A stretch of DNA of 64,000 bases, taken from assembly GCF_902167145.1 (NCBI RefSeq), contig NC_050099.1, forward strand, positions 16,630,434 through 16,694,433, in the 5' to 3' direction. Positions within the stretch are counted from its first letter, which is position 1; every line of letters starts with the position of its first letter. A model generated the notes under the pieces. That model was given only the letters and a program-made list of their open reading frames with translations, made no database searches and was not told the DNA's origin. The translations under genes were made by a program, and so were the position numbers. Below are positions 63,014 to 64,000 of this stretch, one piece after another. The stretch comes from Zea mays (lineage: Eukaryota > Streptophyta > Magnoliopsida > Poales > Poaceae).

Positions 63014-64000
63014 TATGTCGTTGCCATCCATATCCTTCAATCTGTAAGAATCGGGTCTTGACGAAGATACAACCAGAAAAGGACCTTCCCACTTCAATTG
63101 TAACTTGCCCACTGTATCTGGGTTGGCCAGTCTCCGAAGCACCAGATGCCCTGGCTTATTGTTTTTCAATCGAACTTTCCTATCACGCCACCTTATTGTT
63201 TCGGCTTGATATTTATTGATGTGCTCTATAGCCTGAAGTCTGGTCCCTTCTATAGTATCTTTTGTTGTTTGATAGTCAGCTTCATCTTCCGCCGAAGCTG
63301 TTGTTCTTATTGATCCTATTTTTGCTTCTTCTGGTGTTATTGCTTCGTCACCAAACAGGAGTTTGAAGGGTGTAAATCCTGATGACCTTGACACAGTTGT
63401 GTTGTGGCTCCACACCACTTTAATTAACTCATATGGCCATTTTCCTCTGGGCTGATTGAAGATTAACTTCATTATTCCTGTCATTATAATGCCATTTGCT
63501 CTTTCTACTAGCCCATTTGATTCTGGATGCCTTATTGATGCAAAACAGATTTTTGTACCAATTCAGCCACAGAAATCTTTGAATGTTTCAGCATCAAATT
63601 GTGTTCCATTGTCCACAGTTATTGCCTTCGGCACACCGAAGCGAAAGACAATGTTTTGCCAAAAGAACTTCTGTAATGTGGCCGAAGTTATTGTAGCTAA
63701 AGGTTTTGCTTCGATCCACTTAGAGAAATATTCCACTGCTACAACGACATATTTCAAATTTCCTTGTGTAGGTGGAAGTGGACCTAACAAATCCAGACCC
63801 CACCTTTGTAGTGGCCAGGTTGGCTGTATTAACTGGGTTAGAGATGAAGGTTGCTTCTGGTCTCTTGCACATCTTTGACAATTTTCACACTTTTGGACCA
63901 GATCTGCTGCATCCGAAGCTGCCTTCGGCCAATAAAATCCTTGTCTGAAAACCTTCCCCATCAAAGGCCTAGACCCAATATGAGATCCACATAAACCTGC
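63014..64000 (-). pseudogene. Tat integrase 3' part, running off the window
   Basis: The minus strand encodes GKVFRQGFYWPKAASDAADL, CENCQRCARDQ, WGLDLLGPLPP, TVDNGTQFDAE, a TGA at about 63563-63565, then HPESNGLVERANGIIMTGIM, TPFKLLFGDEAITPEEA, GHLVLRRLANP and SYRLKDMDGNDI. It is a close relative of the integrase at 56089-57314 in inverted orientation. It stops four to five residues after DMDGND, at the junction with the polypurine segment. Only one stop is seen, so this is a relatively young copy; the rest lies outside the window. Confidence 0.87.

Noticed and set aside
1..64000. tRNA genes, bacterial operons, ribosome binding sites, phage attachment sites
   Set aside because: None was seen. 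The content (introns, LTRs, CACTA and Harbinger elements) is that of a plant nuclear genome, where such prokaryotic features are not expected. A tRNA scan was not run.

Overview
This window looks like nuclear DNA of a grass (Poaceae), most likely a panicoid such as maize or a close relative. The evidence is dense nesting of LTR retrotransposons, very long (3.2-3.9 kb) solo LTRs starting TGTAAC and ending TGACA (read on one strand), Tat-type Ty3/gypsy elements with antisense reading frames, CACTA and PIF/Harbinger DNA transposons, a Stowaway-type MITE, and one GT-AG-spliced plant cysteine protease gene. The species is inferred; no diagnostic single-copy marker was compared.

Layout. 1-1261 and 4488-4709 hold a decayed gypsy RT/RNase H remnant on the minus strand next to a decayed CACTA transposase N-terminus, split by a 3.2 kb solo LTR (1262-4487, target-site duplication CCTCA). 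5470-6545 resembles an old retrotransposon LTR/leader. 7089-20980 is a four-level nest. A Cassandra-type TRIM with 5S rRNA-like LTRs is split by a solo LTR (7302-20486). That LTR is split by a second solo LTR in the opposite direction (10345-19859), which is split by a 6.1 kb CACTA element (13397-19523, TSD AAC). The CACTA element carries gene fragments of serine palmitoyltransferase LCB1 and ribosomal protein eS4 (RPS4).

21638-22815 (minus) is the only gene that looks intact and cellular: a two-exon papain-like, SAG39/senescence-type cysteine protease of 363 residues with signal peptide, I29 prodomain and full catalytic set. 23392-23840 is a small solo LTR (TSD ATATT). 24838-31240 is a second CACTA element (TSD AGA) with a TNP2-type transposase gene and a second Transposase_24-like gene, both damaged.

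33430-42804 is a complete-ended Tat-type gypsy element (TSD CTCTA) that keeps gag, protease and integrase but has lost reverse transcriptase and RNase H. It has a 90-bp tandem array, an antisense coiled-coil gene and repeated hairpin/polypurine modules before the 3' LTR. It sits in an older gypsy element whose 3' LTR is 42906-43628. 44961-45177 is a Stowaway-like MITE and 46206-48045 a PIF/Harbinger element (TSD TTA) with a truncated transposase. 48080-50835 holds remnants of two more gypsy elements.

50836-62970 is another long LTR split by a second complete-ended Tat element (52718-60946, TSD TCGGT). This one keeps protease, RT, both RNase H domains and integrase but lacks gag, and also carries an antisense two-part gene. 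63014-64000 is the integrase end of a related element on the minus strand that runs out of the window.

Apart from the protease gene, the coding capacity belongs to mobile elements. The two complete-ended Tat elements have complementary deletions, so neither could move without proteins from another copy. No CRISPR array, tRNA gene or bacterial-type operon was seen.
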